Assembly: GCF_040675875.1 (NCBI RefSeq)
Contig: NZ_JBEGII010000001.1
Coordinates: forward strand, 2,666,001-2,730,000
Direction of reading: 5' to 3'
Length of the DNA stretch: 64,000 nt
Source of the DNA: Microbacterium sp. LWO12-1.2
GTDB taxonomy: Bacteria; Actinomycetota; Actinomycetes; Actinomycetales; Microbacteriaceae
Shown here piece after piece: positions 15,553-24,581 of this stretch; the first letter of the stretch is position 1, and each line of letters begins with the position of its first letter. The notes below the pieces were generated by a model. The model did not search any database. It saw only the letters and a list, made by a program, of their open reading frames with translations, and was not told where the DNA came from. The translations under genes were made by a program, and so were the position numbers.

Positions 15553-16776
15553 CTACGCCCCGAGAACCACCCGCAGCTGTTCCACAGCCCAGTCGAGCTC
15601 GGTCGCGCGGATCACGAGCGGCGGCGCGATGCGGATGGTCTGCCCGTGCGTGTCCTTCACCAGGACCCCGCGGGCGAGCAGCTTCTCCGCGATCTCGCGG
15701 CCTGTCCCCTTCGCGGGGTCGATGTCGACGCCCGCCCAGAGTCCGGCGATGCGCACCGCCGTGACGCCGTGTCCGATGAGCGGCTGCAGCCCCTGGTCGA
15801 GGTGGGCGCCGAGGGCCCGGGCGCGCTCCTGGAACTCGCCCGACTCCAGCATCTCCACGACGCGCAGTCCGACGGCCGCGCCGAGCGGGTTGCCGCCGAA
15901 GGTCGAACCGTGCTCGCCGGGGCGGATGACCCCGAGCACATCCTCGTCGCCGACGACAGCCGACACCGGCAGGATGCCGCCGCCGAGGGCCTTGCCGAGC
16001 AGGTACAGGTCGGGCACCACGCCCTCGCGGTCGCACGCGAAGGTCTCGCCGACGCGGCCGAGTCCTGACTGGATCTCATCGGCGATGAACAGCACGTTCT
16101 TCTCGTCGCAGATCTCGCGGATGCGGCGCAGGTACCCCTCCGGCGGGATCACGACCCCGGCCTCGCCCTGGATCGGCTCGATCAGCACCGCGGCCGTGTC
16201 ATCGGTGATGGCGGCGGCGATGGCATCCGCATCCCCGTAGGGCACGATGTCGAAACCGGGCGTGTAGGGGCCGAAGCCGTCACGCGCGGACTCGTCGTCG
16301 CTGAAGCTGATGATCGTGGTGGTGCGGCCGTGGAAGTTGCCGGCCGCGACGATGATGCGCGCGCGGCCGTCGGCGATGCCCTTGACCCGATAACCCCAGG
16401 CGCGCGCGACCTTGATGCCGGTCTCGACAGCCTCGGCCCCCGTGTTCATGGGCAGCACCAGATCCTTGCCGCAGAGCTTCGCGAGCGCGGCCGCGAACGG
16501 CTCGAGCCGGTCGCTCTCGAACGCACGGCTGGTGAGCGTGACCCGGCCGAGCTGCTCGGTGAGCGCGGCGACGAGCGCGGGATGCCGGTGCCCGAAGTTC
16601 ACCGCGGAGTACGCGGCGAGCAGGTCGAGGTAGCGCTTGCCCTCGACATCCGTCACCCAGGCACCCTCACCGCGGGCGATGTTGACGCGCAGCGGGTGGT
16701 AGTTGTGCGCGACATGCGTCACGGCCGACCCGCCCTGGGTCGCTGAGCCTGTCGAAGCGCCCCCCACGCCGCTCAC
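15553..16776 (-). CDS. rocD: ornithine-oxo-acid transaminase
   Basis: This 407-residue class III PLP aminotransferase converts ornithine and 2-oxoglutarate to glutamate-5-semialdehyde and glutamate. Signatures include MNTGAEAVETGIKVARAWGY, GNFHGRTTTIISFSDD, and the PLP-Lys region LFIADEIQSGLGRVG ... LLGKALGGGILPVSA, all typical of ornithine aminotransferases. I choose the GTG at 16776, which overlaps the ddaH stop by 4 bp. The first about 20 residues (GVGGASTGSATQGGSA) come from a copy of the dispersed CCTGAGCCTGTCGAAGG repeat and have no counterpart in the family. The product semialdehyde can be oxidised by the PutA encoded at 19665-23405. Confidence 0.92.
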   Translation of the reverse strand: MSGVGGASTGSATQGGSAVTHVAHNYHPLRVNIARGEGAWVTDVEGKRYLDLLAAYSAVNFGHRHPALVAALTEQLGRVTLTSRAFESDRLEPFAAALAKLCGKDLVLPMNTGAEAVETGIKVARAWGYRVKGIADGRARIIVAAGNFHGRTTTIISFSDDESARDGFGPYTPGFDIVPYGDADAIAAAITDDTAAVLIEPIQGEAGVVIPPEGYLRRIREICDEKNVLFIADEIQSGLGRVGETFACDREGVVPDLYLLGKALGGGILPVSAVVGDEDVLGVIRPGEHGSTFGGNPLGAAVGLRVVEMLESGEFQERARALGAHLDQGLQPLIGHGVTAVRIAGLWAGVDIDPAKGTGREIAEKLLARGVLVKDTHGQTIRIAPPLVIRATELDWAVEQLRVVLGA

Positions 16777-17651
16777 TCGGCGCCCCGCAGCTCGAGCGTG
16801 CAGCACTTGATGCCGCCGCCGCCGAGCAGCAGCTCGGAGAGGTCGACCATGATCGGGTTGTAGCCGCGCTCGCGCAGCTGCGCCTCGAAGCCCTTCGCGC
16901 GAGGAGAGATGACCACGTTGTAGCCGTCGCTCGCGGAGTTCAGCCCGAACACCGAGCCGTCCTCATCCGACACCAGGATCGCGTCGGGGAAGCGCTCCTC
17001 GAGGATCGCACGGCTCGCGTCGTCGAAGGCACCGGGGAGGTAGGCGATGTTGGCGCGCTCCGGACCGCCGTTCTCGACGCCCTGCACCGGGTCGAGCACG
17101 GCGATCGCGGTGTCGAGGTGGTAGAAGCGCGGGTCGACCAGGTTCAGTGACACGACCTCGCGGCCGAAGACCTCACCCACCTCACGGTGGCTGTCGCCGG
17201 TCGAGCGGAACCCGGTGCCGGCGAGGATGACATCGCCGACGAGCAGGAAATCGCCCTCGCCCTCGTTGACCTCTTCCGGGATGACGGTGTCGTAGCCGGC
17301 GCCGCGGAACCAGTCGGCGAACGCGGGGGCCTCACCGGCGCGCTCGACGAAACGGAACTTCGGCACGTAGGCGCGACCGTCGATCAGGAACCCGCCGTTG
17401 GCGGTGTAGACCATGTCGGGGTAGTCGGCCAGCGGCTCGATCAGCTCGACCTCGTGACCCAGCTCGAGGTACAGGTCGTGGAGCTTCTGCCACTGCGCGA
17501 CCGCCTTGGCGGTGTCGGTCGGCTTCGTCGGCTCCATCCACGGGTTGATCGTGTAGCTGACGGTGAAGTGCTCGGGGCGGCACATCAGATAGCGGCGGTG
17601 GTGCGCGGTGCGGGTGGGTGCTGATGTGACGGTGGTCTCAGGCATCGACAT
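16773..17651 (-). CDS. ddaH: dimethylarginine dimethylaminohydrolase
   Basis: This 292-residue member of the amidinotransferase/DDAH superfamily hydrolyses N-methylated arginines to citrulline plus methylamines; some homologues act as arginine-modifying enzymes. The fold's recognisable residues are present: the NPWMEP segment near residue 36, MVYTANGGF, the catalytic His in FYHLDTAIAVL and the catalytic Cys in GGGGIKCCTLELR at the C-terminus. GAGGAG lies 7 nt before the ATG at 17651. The next gene, rocD, overlaps it by 4 bp, an operon common in actinobacteria that links arginine derivatives to ornithine/glutamate metabolism. Substrate preference (methylated or plain arginine) is not proven by sequence. 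Confidence 0.85.
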   Translation of the reverse strand: MSMPETTVTSAPTRTAHHRRYLMCRPEHFTVSYTINPWMEPTKPTDTAKAVAQWQKLHDLYLELGHEVELIEPLADYPDMVYTANGGFLIDGRAYVPKFRFVERAGEAPAFADWFRGAGYDTVIPEEVNEGEGDFLLVGDVILAGTGFRSTGDSHREVGEVFGREVVSLNLVDPRFYHLDTAIAVLDPVQGVENGGPERANIAYLPGAFDDASRAILEERFPDAILVSDEDGSVFGLNSASDGYNVVISPRAKGFEAQLRERGYNPIMVDLSELLLGGGGIKCCTLELRGAE

Positions 17652-17809
17652 GGGTGCTCCTCGAGGAACTGTTCCGGCGGACGCTGTCCAGGGGCCCGAC
17701 GGTCCTTCGACCCGCCGCTCGTTCAGAGCCGGCTGCGGGGAAGATGCGACTCGGGCACGCCACGCTCCATTGTGTCATCCGCCCGCTGTGCGACGCCAGG
17801 GTGCCGCGG

Positions 17810-18808
17810 CTATGCGGCGCGCACGACGACCTTGCCGACCGTGTGACCGGCCTCGATGTGGGCGAGGGCGGCGGATGCCTCGTCGAACGCGTACTCGCGC
17901 TCGATCACCGGCACGATGCGCCCCTCGGCCGTCAGCTCGAGCAGGGTGCGCAGCACCTCGGGCCTGGTCGTGGCGGCGAGCGGACGGATGCGGCGGCGCG
18001 ACCCGATCGACAGGAACGCGGCCTTCAACATCCGCGGCACGGGCCCGAGCACGTGTCCCCCGTCGCCGGTCGCCAGCGCAACGGTGCCACCGGGAGCTGT
18101 CAGGCGTTGCAGTTCGCGCAGCGGCATCCCTCCGGCGATATCGATGACTGCGTCGAAGTGCGCGGTGGGAAGCTCCGTGAGCGGATGCGTGCGGTGGTCG
18201 AGCGTGCGCACGGCGCCGAGCCGCTCGACCAGCGGGGCGTTGCGCGCGCCGCACGTGGCCCACACCTCGGCCCCTCGGAGCGCGGCCAGCTGCACGGCGA
18301 ACGTGCCGACACCACCGGATGCCCCGATGATCAGCACGCGGGGCGCGGTCGCAGCTGTCAGTCCGACGCCGGCCAGGTCGAGCGCCTGCCACGCGGTGCC
18401 ACCGGCGATCGGCAGGCAGGCGGCGGGCTCGGGGGCGACGTCGGTCGGCCGCGGCACCAGTCGGGATGCGGCGACCGTGGCGTAGGGCGCAAGCCCTCCG
18501 CCACCCGAGAGCTCGCCGATGACCTCTTCGCCGACCTCGGCGCCAACCACATCCGGCCCGACCGCGACGACCGTGCCGGCGACATCCATCCCCCGCACGG
18601 GGTACTTCGGACGCGTGAACCCGTAGATCGGACGCACGAGCAGGGGGTCGCCGAGCATCAGGCGCACATCCCCCGCATTCAGGGCGGTGGCGCGGATCTT
18701 CAGCAGCACCTCGCCGCGACGAGGGACGGGGACGGGGATCTGGGCGAGCGTCGTGCCGGCGGAGGGCCCGTAGGCCTCACCGCGCCAGGCGGACATCATC
18801 TCGGTCAT
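17810..18808 (-). CDS. NAD(P)-dependent medium-chain oxidoreductase (quinone-reductase-like)
   Basis: This 332-residue MDR-superfamily enzyme has a GroES-like N-terminal domain (EVLLKIRATALNAGDVRLM, RGMDVAGTVVAVG) and a Rossmann domain with VLIIGASGGVGTFAVQLAAL at about residues 161-180. The zinc-ligand Cys and His residues of alcohol dehydrogenases are missing, so it belongs with the zinc-free quinone/alkenal reductases. It ends the minus-strand operon that begins with the small membrane protein and XRE regulator; 18 bp separate it from the regulator. Substrate unknown. Confidence 0.85.
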   Translation of the reverse strand: MTEMMSAWRGEAYGPSAGTTLAQIPVPVPRRGEVLLKIRATALNAGDVRLMLGDPLLVRPIYGFTRPKYPVRGMDVAGTVVAVGPDVVGAEVGEEVIGELSGGGGLAPYATVAASRLVPRPTDVAPEPAACLPIAGGTAWQALDLAGVGLTAATAPRVLIIGASGGVGTFAVQLAALRGAEVWATCGARNAPLVERLGAVRTLDHRTHPLTELPTAHFDAVIDIAGGMPLRELQRLTAPGGTVALATGDGGHVLGPVPRMLKAAFLSIGSRRRIRPLAATTRPEVLRTLLELTAEGRIVPVIEREYAFDEASAALAHIEAGHTVGKVVVRAA

Positions 18809-18826
18809 GTCAGTGCTCTCGGTCTC

Positions 18827-19042
18827 TCAATGCTCGGGATACTGGAAGAGGTCGTCGAGTCCCACGCCGAAGGCGCGGGCGATCTGGAACGCGAGCTCGA
18901 GTGTCGGAGAGTACTTCTCCTGCTCGATCGCGATGAGGGTCTGCCTGGTCACCCCGACGGTGCGGGCGAGTTCAGCCTGCGTGAGGCCGGCAGCCTCCCG
19001 ATGCTGGCGGATGCTGTTGGAGACGAGCGTGGGCTTGACCAT
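18827..19042 (-). CDS. XRE-family helix-turn-helix regulator (single domain)
   Basis: This 71-residue protein is little more than a helix-turn-helix: [54 protein letters not shown]. Such minimal Xre regulators are typically encoded with a small membrane protein, as here: its ATG at 19042 overlaps the membrane protein stop by 1 bp (TGATG). Two near-identical 22-bp dyad sites at the operon promoter are the probable targets, giving autorepression. Confidence 0.9.
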   Translation of the reverse strand: MVKPTLVSNSIRQHREAAGLTQAELARTVGVTRQTLIAIEQEKYSPTLELAFQIARAFGVGLDDLFQYPEH

Positions 19043-19476
19043 CACACCAGGCCCCGGCGGTAGGCGATGACGCGGGCGATGCTGCCGACGAGGGCGGCGA
19101 CCGCGAATCCGGCGTACATGGTGTTCGCGATCCAGAACACGTCGGCGCCCACCGCGCACAGCACGATCACCCCGAGCCCCGCGATCACCAGGAACGCCTG
19201 TTCGACACGTCCGCCCATGCGGCTGATGTCGCGGTCGCGGATGTCGGAGCGGCCCGCATCCTCGGGGTCTTTCGCCCGCGCGATGAGGCCCCAGACGATG
19301 CTCAGCACGATGGTCGCGACGATGCTCACGCCGATGACCCACAGCATGAGCGGGAACCAGTCGACGTCGGTCAGCGGCCCTCCGCCGGCCAGCTGGAACA
19401 CCAGCACGACGTAGACGACCAACGAGATCGGGGTCAGGATGACTCCCGCCCAGGCGTTGCGCTCCTCGTAGACCAT
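19042..19476 (-). CDS. small four-helix membrane protein upstream of XRE regulator
   Basis: This 144-residue protein has four predicted membrane helices: [71 protein letters not shown], and [21 protein letters not shown] charged cytoplasmic loop ([20 protein letters not shown]) lies between helices 2 and 3. The ATG at 19476 follows GGAGG by 6 nt. It resembles the small integral membrane partners commonly paired with single-domain XRE regulators; a sensing or anti-regulator role is inference only. It is the first gene of the operon and lies directly behind the double operator. Confidence 0.8.
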   Translation of the reverse strand: MVYEERNAWAGVILTPISLVVYVVLVFQLAGGGPLTDVDWFPLMLWVIGVSIVATIVLSIVWGLIARAKDPEDAGRSDIRDRDISRMGGRVEQAFLVIAGLGVIVLCAVGADVFWIANTMYAGFAVAALVGSIARVIAYRRGLV

Positions 19477-19485
19477 GACGACCTC

Positions 19486-19554
19486 CGTGTAAAGAATTAT
19501 TGACACGCTCACTGTACGTCGCCGCAGTGATGCGTGTCAAGAATTCTTTACACG
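19486..19554 (-). promoter_or_regulatory. promoter bracketed by two copies of one dyad operator
   Basis: Two 22-bp elements, 19486-19507 and 19533-19554, are inverted copies of each other at 21 of 22 positions. Each is itself near-palindromic around AAGAATTCTT (or AAGAATTATT) with outer CGTGT/ACACG. On the minus strand the upstream copy contains TTGACA (-35), followed by 18 bp and TACAGT (-10). The downstream copy lies in the 5' leader, touching the Shine-Dalgarno sequence of the membrane-protein gene. Two sites flanking the start of transcription, about 47 bp centre to centre, suggest cooperative or looped repression by the co-encoded XRE protein. Motifs are read directly; the regulator assignment is inferred. 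Confidence 0.75.
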
Positions 19555-19571
19555 CGCCGCAACCTTCTTCC

Positions 19572-19629
19572 TGAGGGGTCAAGACACGCCGCGCGCCCGC
19601 CACGAGGCACGGCGTGTTCTGACCCCTCA
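19572..19629. terminator. 20-bp-stem hairpin downstream of putA
   Basis: TGAGGGGTCAAGACACGCCG (19572-19591) pairs with 19610-19629 at 18 of 20 positions, with an 18-nt loop. It lies 36 bp downstream of the putA stop on the minus strand and before the XRE operon promoter, so it should end putA transcription. There is no U-tract. Confidence 0.6.
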
Positions 19630-19664
19630 CGGCGGATGCGGGCGCGGGGGGCGGGGGCGGGGGC

Positions 19665-22600
19665 TCAGATCACGTCGCTGAAGGTGCGGTCGGGGTTGCC
19701 GTAGCGGTGCGCAGTGATGCTGATGGACTGCTCGTGCACGAACGGCAGCAGCTCGATGCGTCCGGCCGCCGTCACCTCGCCGTCGTACACGGCGAGGTCG
19801 GGGTCACCCTCGACCACGGCGGCGAGCACCGAGTGCAGCGCAGCGACCGTGGCCCGCGGGCCGACCAGACGCACCCGGTTCACCCGCGGCGCCGGAGCCG
19901 CGCCCGGCTCGACGGACTCCTCGCGGCGCAGCATCCGCTGCATCCACTCGTCGTCGCTCTCCAGGTGCACCGCGGCGTCGAGGTCTCCGAGCGCGTGGCG
20001 CACCCCGGCGGGGAGCCCGACCGGTGTCGACAGTGTGAAGCCGGCACCGGCTCGCACCGCGGCGATGACCGCGCGCAGCACGTCCTGTAGCGGGGCATCG
20101 GCGGCGGCGCGGATCTCGACGGGCAGCGGCCGATACCGGAACAGGTTCCGCTCGATCCCGAGCCGGGAGACGTCGCGCACCTGTCCGAACTCGCGGTCCC
20201 AGGCGAGGGCATCCGACAGAGCGGCGCGGCGCAGCCACTCGAACGACTCGTACTCCAGCGACGGCTGGGCGGACTCGATGAGCGCCGTGATCCGCGAGTC
20301 CAGACCGCGCAGGTGCAGGGTGCTGGATGCCGCGGCTCCGGGTTGCGAACGCCAGGTGCCCAGACCCATCAGGTAGTTCGGACCACCGGCCTTGGCACCG
20401 GGGCCGACCGACGAGCGCTTCCACCCGCCGAACGGCTGCCGCTGCACGATCGCGCCGGTGATGCCGCGGTTCACGTAGAGGTTGCCGGCCTGTACCCGAT
20501 CGAGCCAGAACGCCAGCTCATCGGGGTTCTGCGTGTGCAGCCCCGCGGTCAGTCCGTAGGCGACCGCGTTCTGCATCTCGACAGCCCGCGCGAGGGTCGG
20601 CGCGTGCATGATCCCGAGCACCGGCCCGAAGAACTCCTCGGTGTGGAAACGCGATCCTGCCTGCACGCCGACGCGGATGCCCGGCCGCCACAGCCGCCCG
20701 CTCTCATCGTCGGCCGCCACGGCCGGTTCGATGAGCCACTGCTCGTCGCCCTCGAGGTCGTTCAGCGCCCAGGCCAGCTTGCCCTGCGGCTTCTCGATCA
20801 CGGGTCCCACCTCGGCGAGGGGGTCGCTCGGCCAGCCCACGTGCAGCGAGCGCACGGCATCCGCGAGCTGTCGAGCGAACCGCTGCGACCGGCCGACCGG
20901 GCCGACGAGGATCGCGAGCGACGCCGCCGAGCACTTCTGCCCCGCGTGCCCGAACGCGCTCTTCACGAGATCGGCGACCGCCAGGTCGAGGTCGGCCGAC
21001 GGAGTGATGATGATCGCGTTCTTGCCGCTGGTCTCGGCCAGCAGCGGCAGATCGGGGCGCCACGAGCGGAACAGCGCTGCGGTGTCCCACGAGCCGGTGA
21101 GGATGACGCGGTCGACGGCCTCATGCGTGATGAGCGCCTGGCCGAGGTCGCCCTCCTCGATATCGACGAGTGCCAGCACGTCACGCGGCACGCCGGCCTG
21201 CCACAGCGCCTCGGCGACGACGGCCGCACAGCGACGCGCCTGCGGTGCGGGCTTGAACACGACGCCGGATCCCGCGGCGAGCGCCGCCAGCACTCCACCC
21301 GCAGGGATCGCCACGGGGAAGTTCCACGGAGGGGCGACCACGGTCACCGCCGCCGGCACGAAGGCTGCCCCCGAGATCGCATCGAGCTCGCGGGCCTTGG
21401 CGGCGTAGTACCGGGCGAAGTCGACGGCCTCGCTGACTTCGACGTCGGCTTCGGCGAAGACCTTGCCGGTCTCGGATGCCGCGACCTCGATCAGCTCTCC
21501 ACGGTGCGACTCGAGCGCGGCCGCCGCACGCAACAGCACTTCGGCACGCTCGACCGCGGGGCGCGAACCCCAGCTCGGTGCCGCATCCCGCACCTGGCGG
21601 ACGAGCTCGTCCAACGTCTCGGGGTCGTCGATGCGGGAGAGCGCGAGGGTGTCGACGCCCGCGGTCGAGTCCGCGATGCGTGCGCGCACGTCCGCCGCCC
21701 ACTCGCGGTTCGCCGCCAGGGCAGGGTCGGTGTCCGGCGCGTTCACGAAGCCGGGAGCGCCGCCGGCATCCGCATCCAGCTCGCGCGCCGAGTAGACCGC
21801 CGTCTCGAGGAAGGCTTCGCCGTCGGACCCACGCGAGATGCCGAGTACGGCCTTGGTGAGGTCCACCTCCGGTACAGGGGCGGCAGGCACAGGGCGCACC
21901 GCCTCGTGCATCGGGGCGAGACGGTTCTGGGTGCGCCGCGGCCCGCGCCAGAACGTCGGCTCCGTCGAGCGGTCCAGCGCGTCGAGGAAGCGGTCACGTT
22001 CCCGCACGAAGAGCGACTCGTCGTCGCCCAACCGGAGCGCGGCCGACAGGAAGTTGTCGGGCGACGCGCTCTCCTCGAGCCGCCGCACCAGGTAGCTGAT
22101 GGCCACGTCGAACTCGGCCGGCGCGACCACCGGCACGTACAGCAGCACAGCCCCGACCTCTCGAGAGACCGCCTGCACCTGCCCCTGCGCCATGCCGAGC
22201 AGCATCTCGAATTCGATCCGGTCGCGCACACCGCGCTCGCCGGCGAGCAGCCAGGAGTAGGCGATGCCGAACAGGTTGTGGCCGGCGATGCCGAGGCGTA
22301 CGGCAGCAGTGTTCTCGGGCTGCAGCGCCCAGTCGAGGCAGCGCAGGTAGTTCGCGTCGGTGTCGAGCTTGGTGTCGTAGGTCGCCGGCGTCCACCCGTG
22401 GAGCTTCGCCTCGACCTGCTCCATGGCGAGGTTCGCGCCCTTGACCAGACGCACCTTGATGGGGGCGCCGCCGTACTCGACGCGCTCGCGCGCCCACGCG
22501 GTGAGCTCCTGCAGTGCGGGCAACGCATCGGGCAGGTACGCCTGCAGCACGATGCCCGCCTCGAGCCCCTGCAACCTCGGATCCTCGAGGAGGCGCGTGA

Positions 22601-23405
22601 ACACCGCGATCGTCAGGTCGAGGTCGCGGTACTCCTCCATGTCGAGATTGATGAACGTGGGCCCGCTCCCTGAGCCTGCTCCCCCCTGGGTCCCTGAGCC
22701 CGCTCCCCCCTGGGTCCCTGAGCCCGTCGAAGGGCCCGCCGCCGTCAGATACAGCGGCAGCAGGCGTGCGACGACCTGCTCGACGACCTCGTCGAACGCC
22801 CACATCGAGATGTGGCTCATGATCGCCGAGACCTTGACCGAGACGTAGTCGACGTCCGGACGTCGGATCAGTTCGTGGATGCCGTCGAGCCGGCGCTTCG
22901 CCTCGGCCTCGCCCAGCACGGCCTCGCCGAGCAGATTGAGGTTGAGGCGGACTCGGGCTCCCGAGCCGGTCGAAGGGTCGCGGAGCTTCGCGAGGGCAGG
23001 ACCGAGCTTCGCCGGTCGCGCATCCACCACGAGGTGACCGACCATCTCGCGCAGCATCCTGCGGGCGATCGGCACGACGGGCGAGGGCAGCAGGGGCGCG
23101 ACGCCGCCGCCGAGACGTACGGCTCCGCGCAGGTACCAGGGCAGGAAACCTGGCACGTCCGGGGCGATCCGGTGCAGCTGCGACGCTGCGGCGCCGAGGC
23201 TCTCTGGGCGCATCACACCGTCGACGAAGCCGAGGGTGAACGGCAGCCCTCCGGCATCCTGCAGGACTCCGGCCAGCCGCTCGGCGGCGGGGTCGACCTC
23301 GACGGCGCCGGCCTCGATCACCCAGCGACGAGCGAGATCGACGGCGCGCTCCGCGAGGGGTTCGGATGCCCCGGCATCAGAGGAGGATGACGACGACTCG
23401 ACCAT
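19665..23405 (-). CDS. putA: bifunctional proline dehydrogenase / 1-pyrroline-5-carboxylate dehydrogenase
   Basis: This 1246-residue PutA oxidises proline to glutamate in two steps. The FAD proline dehydrogenase barrel spans about residues 80-490 ([59 protein letters not shown]) and the aldehyde dehydrogenase about 560-1060 ([25 protein letters not shown], catalytic Cys about 825 in [11 protein letters not shown]). A further C-terminal domain follows; the ribbon-helix-helix DNA-binding domain of enteric PutA is absent. Two inserts derive from the dispersed repeat: PSTGSGAR near residue 144 and a Gly/Ser/Thr/Gln tract at about 224-248. TAGGCT ends 6 nt before the ATG, suggesting a leaderless mRNA. 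Confidence 0.95.
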   Translation of the reverse strand: MVESSSSSSDAGASEPLAERAVDLARRWVIEAGAVEVDPAAERLAGVLQDAGGLPFTLGFVDGVMRPESLGAAASQLHRIAPDVPGFLPWYLRGAVRLGGGVAPLLPSPVVPIARRMLREMVGHLVVDARPAKLGPALAKLRDPSTGSGARVRLNLNLLGEAVLGEAEAKRRLDGIHELIRRPDVDYVSVKVSAIMSHISMWAFDEVVEQVVARLLPLYLTAAGPSTGSGTQGGAGSGTQGGAGSGSGPTFINLDMEEYRDLDLTIAVFTRLLEDPRLQGLEAGIVLQAYLPDALPALQELTAWARERVEYGGAPIKVRLVKGANLAMEQVEAKLHGWTPATYDTKLDTDANYLRCLDWALQPENTAAVRLGIAGHNLFGIAYSWLLAGERGVRDRIEFEMLLGMAQGQVQAVSREVGAVLLYVPVVAPAEFDVAISYLVRRLEESASPDNFLSAALRLGDDESLFVRERDRFLDALDRSTEPTFWRGPRRTQNRLAPMHEAVRPVPAAPVPEVDLTKAVLGISRGSDGEAFLETAVYSARELDADAGGAPGFVNAPDTDPALAANREWAADVRARIADSTAGVDTLALSRIDDPETLDELVRQVRDAAPSWGSRPAVERAEVLLRAAAALESHRGELIEVAASETGKVFAEADVEVSEAVDFARYYAAKARELDAISGAAFVPAAVTVVAPPWNFPVAIPAGGVLAALAAGSGVVFKPAPQARRCAAVVAEALWQAGVPRDVLALVDIEEGDLGQALITHEAVDRVILTGSWDTAALFRSWRPDLPLLAETSGKNAIIITPSADLDLAVADLVKSAFGHAGQKCSAASLAILVGPVGRSQRFARQLADAVRSLHVGWPSDPLAEVGPVIEKPQGKLAWALNDLEGDEQWLIEPAVAADDESGRLWRPGIRVGVQAGSRFHTEEFFGPVLGIMHAPTLARAVEMQNAVAYGLTAGLHTQNPDELAFWLDRVQAGNLYVNRGITGAIVQRQPFGGWKRSSVGPGAKAGGPNYLMGLGTWRSQPGAAASSTLHLRGLDSRITALIESAQPSLEYESFEWLRRAALSDALAWDREFGQVRDVSRLGIERNLFRYRPLPVEIRAAADAPLQDVLRAVIAAVRAGAGFTLSTPVGLPAGVRHALGDLDAAVHLESDDEWMQRMLRREESVEPGAAPAPRVNRVRLVGPRATVAALHSVLAAVVEGDPDLAVYDGEVTAAGRIELLPFVHEQSISITAHRYGNPDRTFSDVI
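22661..22736. repeat. in-frame tandem expansion of the dispersed repeat in putA
   Basis: About three copies of a 24-bp unit (GTCCCTGAGCCCGCTCCCCC plus four bases) end in an intact GTCGAAGGGCCC tail. On the coding strand they add GTQGGAGS units between the barrel strands of the proline dehydrogenase domain. A degenerate single copy lies at 22958-22981. The unit length is a multiple of three, so the frame is kept. Confidence 0.85.
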
Positions 23406-23641
23406 GGGCCCAGCCTAGGACTCGAACCGCTCCGGATCCGCGAGCGGAGCCGCGTATCGAGCGGATGACGAGAACAGTGCCGGTCGACGGATATCCCCAC
23501 CCCTAGGGATACCGCGGTGATCCGCGGGTTCGTAGCCTTTTCTGAGACGCCGGAGAGTCCGTTCAGGCGGCGACAACCCCTCCGCTGCACAGCCCTCCAT
23601 TGCGGTTCGGCGAGTCACGATGACGCGATCACAGGGGAACC

Positions 23642-23833
23642 ATGACTGACGGCACGAGCAGACGGATGACAGGCGAGACAGACGACTCCGCAGGGGCGGC
23701 GCCCGGACTCCGCAGACGCACGACTGTCCGCGCCGCAGCCTGGTCGCTACCCATCATCGCCGCGGCAGTCGCGATGTCGCAGAACGAGGAGAGCGCCGAC
23801 GAGGACGTCTGGATCGTCCCCCGCGCGCTCTGA
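23642..23833 (+). CDS. 63-residue protein with signal-like segment, unknown
   Basis: This short frame starts with ATG at 23642 behind AGGGGAA. Residues 24-44 (LRRRTTVRAAAWSLPIIAAAV) form a twin-basic then hydrophobic segment that closely resembles the start of secreted or cell-wall proteins in this group, but the protein ends only about 18 residues later with an acidic tail (NEESADEDVWIVPRAL). It may be a small membrane peptide or the remnant of a longer exported protein. Codon use looks normal. No family is recognised. It precedes the unknown three-gene operon by about 50 bp. Confidence 0.5.
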   Translation: MTDGTSRRMTGETDDSAGAAPGLRRRTTVRAAAWSLPIIAAAVAMSQNEESADEDVWIVPRAL

Positions 23834-23885
23834 CGGAGCTCGCGCGGCCTCGATCTTGCGGTAGGCGCCGCTCTAAGCTGTTGCC

Positions 23886-24581
23886 GTGACCACGACACCG
23901 CCGGAGAGCAGCGCCCCCTCCGGCGACTCCGCTGCGGTGACCGCCGCCAACGCCGGGGCGCGCGCCAGGGTGCTCGGCTGGGCGCGACGCAGCATCGACC
24001 TGATCCCTACGTCCTGGCTCCTCACCGCAGGCGGCGCAGTGCTCCTGGCGACCACGGCGCTCTTCGGGGGCCTGGAAGCCGCGGCCGTCGATCCGCTGCC
24101 GGAGCTCGCGGCCGGCGACACGTTCGCCGGGTCGGACCTCGAGATGACGGTCGTGGGGGTCGAGCTACGTGGCGACCATGGCAACACCTCCCTGTACCCC
24201 GACGAGGAGAAGGACGAGCGAGTTCTCGTGGTGACCGTCGACGTGGTCAACACCTTCCCGACCCCGCGAATGTCGGTCTCCGGCGGCACGCCGTCGCCGA
24301 TGCTCAACGGCATCCACGTCGAGGGCATCGACGAGCCGGCATCGGTCTCGCGCGCCGACGACGGCCGCGGCTCCCCCGTGCTCCAACCCGACGTGCCCGC
24401 CCGCCTCCTCGTCGCCTGGATCGTCGGCCCCGACGACTTCCGTGACGGCGAGGAGGTCACCCTGACCCTGCCCGCTTCCACGCACTACGTCGGGCAGAGC
24501 GTGATGCGCGGCGACTACTGGGATGACGTCCGCGTCGGTGCGACCGTGACGACGACGATCCAGGAGGTGACCGCGCCATGA
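23886..24581 (+). CDS. membrane-anchored protein, unknown function
   Basis: This 231-residue protein has one membrane helix at about residues 45-68 (SWLLTAGGAVLLATTALFGGLEAA) and an external domain of about 160 residues. Its beta-rich pattern (DLEMTVVGVELRG ... ERVLVVTVDVVNTF) recalls DUF4352-like, immunoglobulin-type domains. GTG at 23886 is the likely start; TAAGCT (23874-23879) ends 6 nt before it. It overlaps the next gene by 4 bp (ATGA) and heads a three-gene operon of similar single-span proteins. I do not recognise the family. Confidence 0.75.
   Translation: MTTTPPESSAPSGDSAAVTAANAGARARVLGWARRSIDLIPTSWLLTAGGAVLLATTALFGGLEAAAVDPLPELAAGDTFAGSDLEMTVVGVELRGDHGNTSLYPDEEKDERVLVVTVDVVNTFPTPRMSVSGGTPSPMLNGIHVEGIDEPASVSRADDGRGSPVLQPDVPARLLVAWIVGPDDFRDGEEVTLTLPASTHYVGQSVMRGDYWDDVRVGATVTTTIQEVTAP

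Noticed and set aside
18827..19630. 267-codon minus-strand frame ending in the XRE sequence
   Set aside because: Only the last 71 codons are the XRE gene; the upstream part is out of frame with the real membrane-protein gene and crosses its promoter.
23416..23430. GGTTCGAGTCC on the minus strand, resembling a tRNA T-arm
   Set aside because: The flanking bases do not pair as a T-stem and no acceptor or anticodon arms can be built around it, so there is no tRNA.
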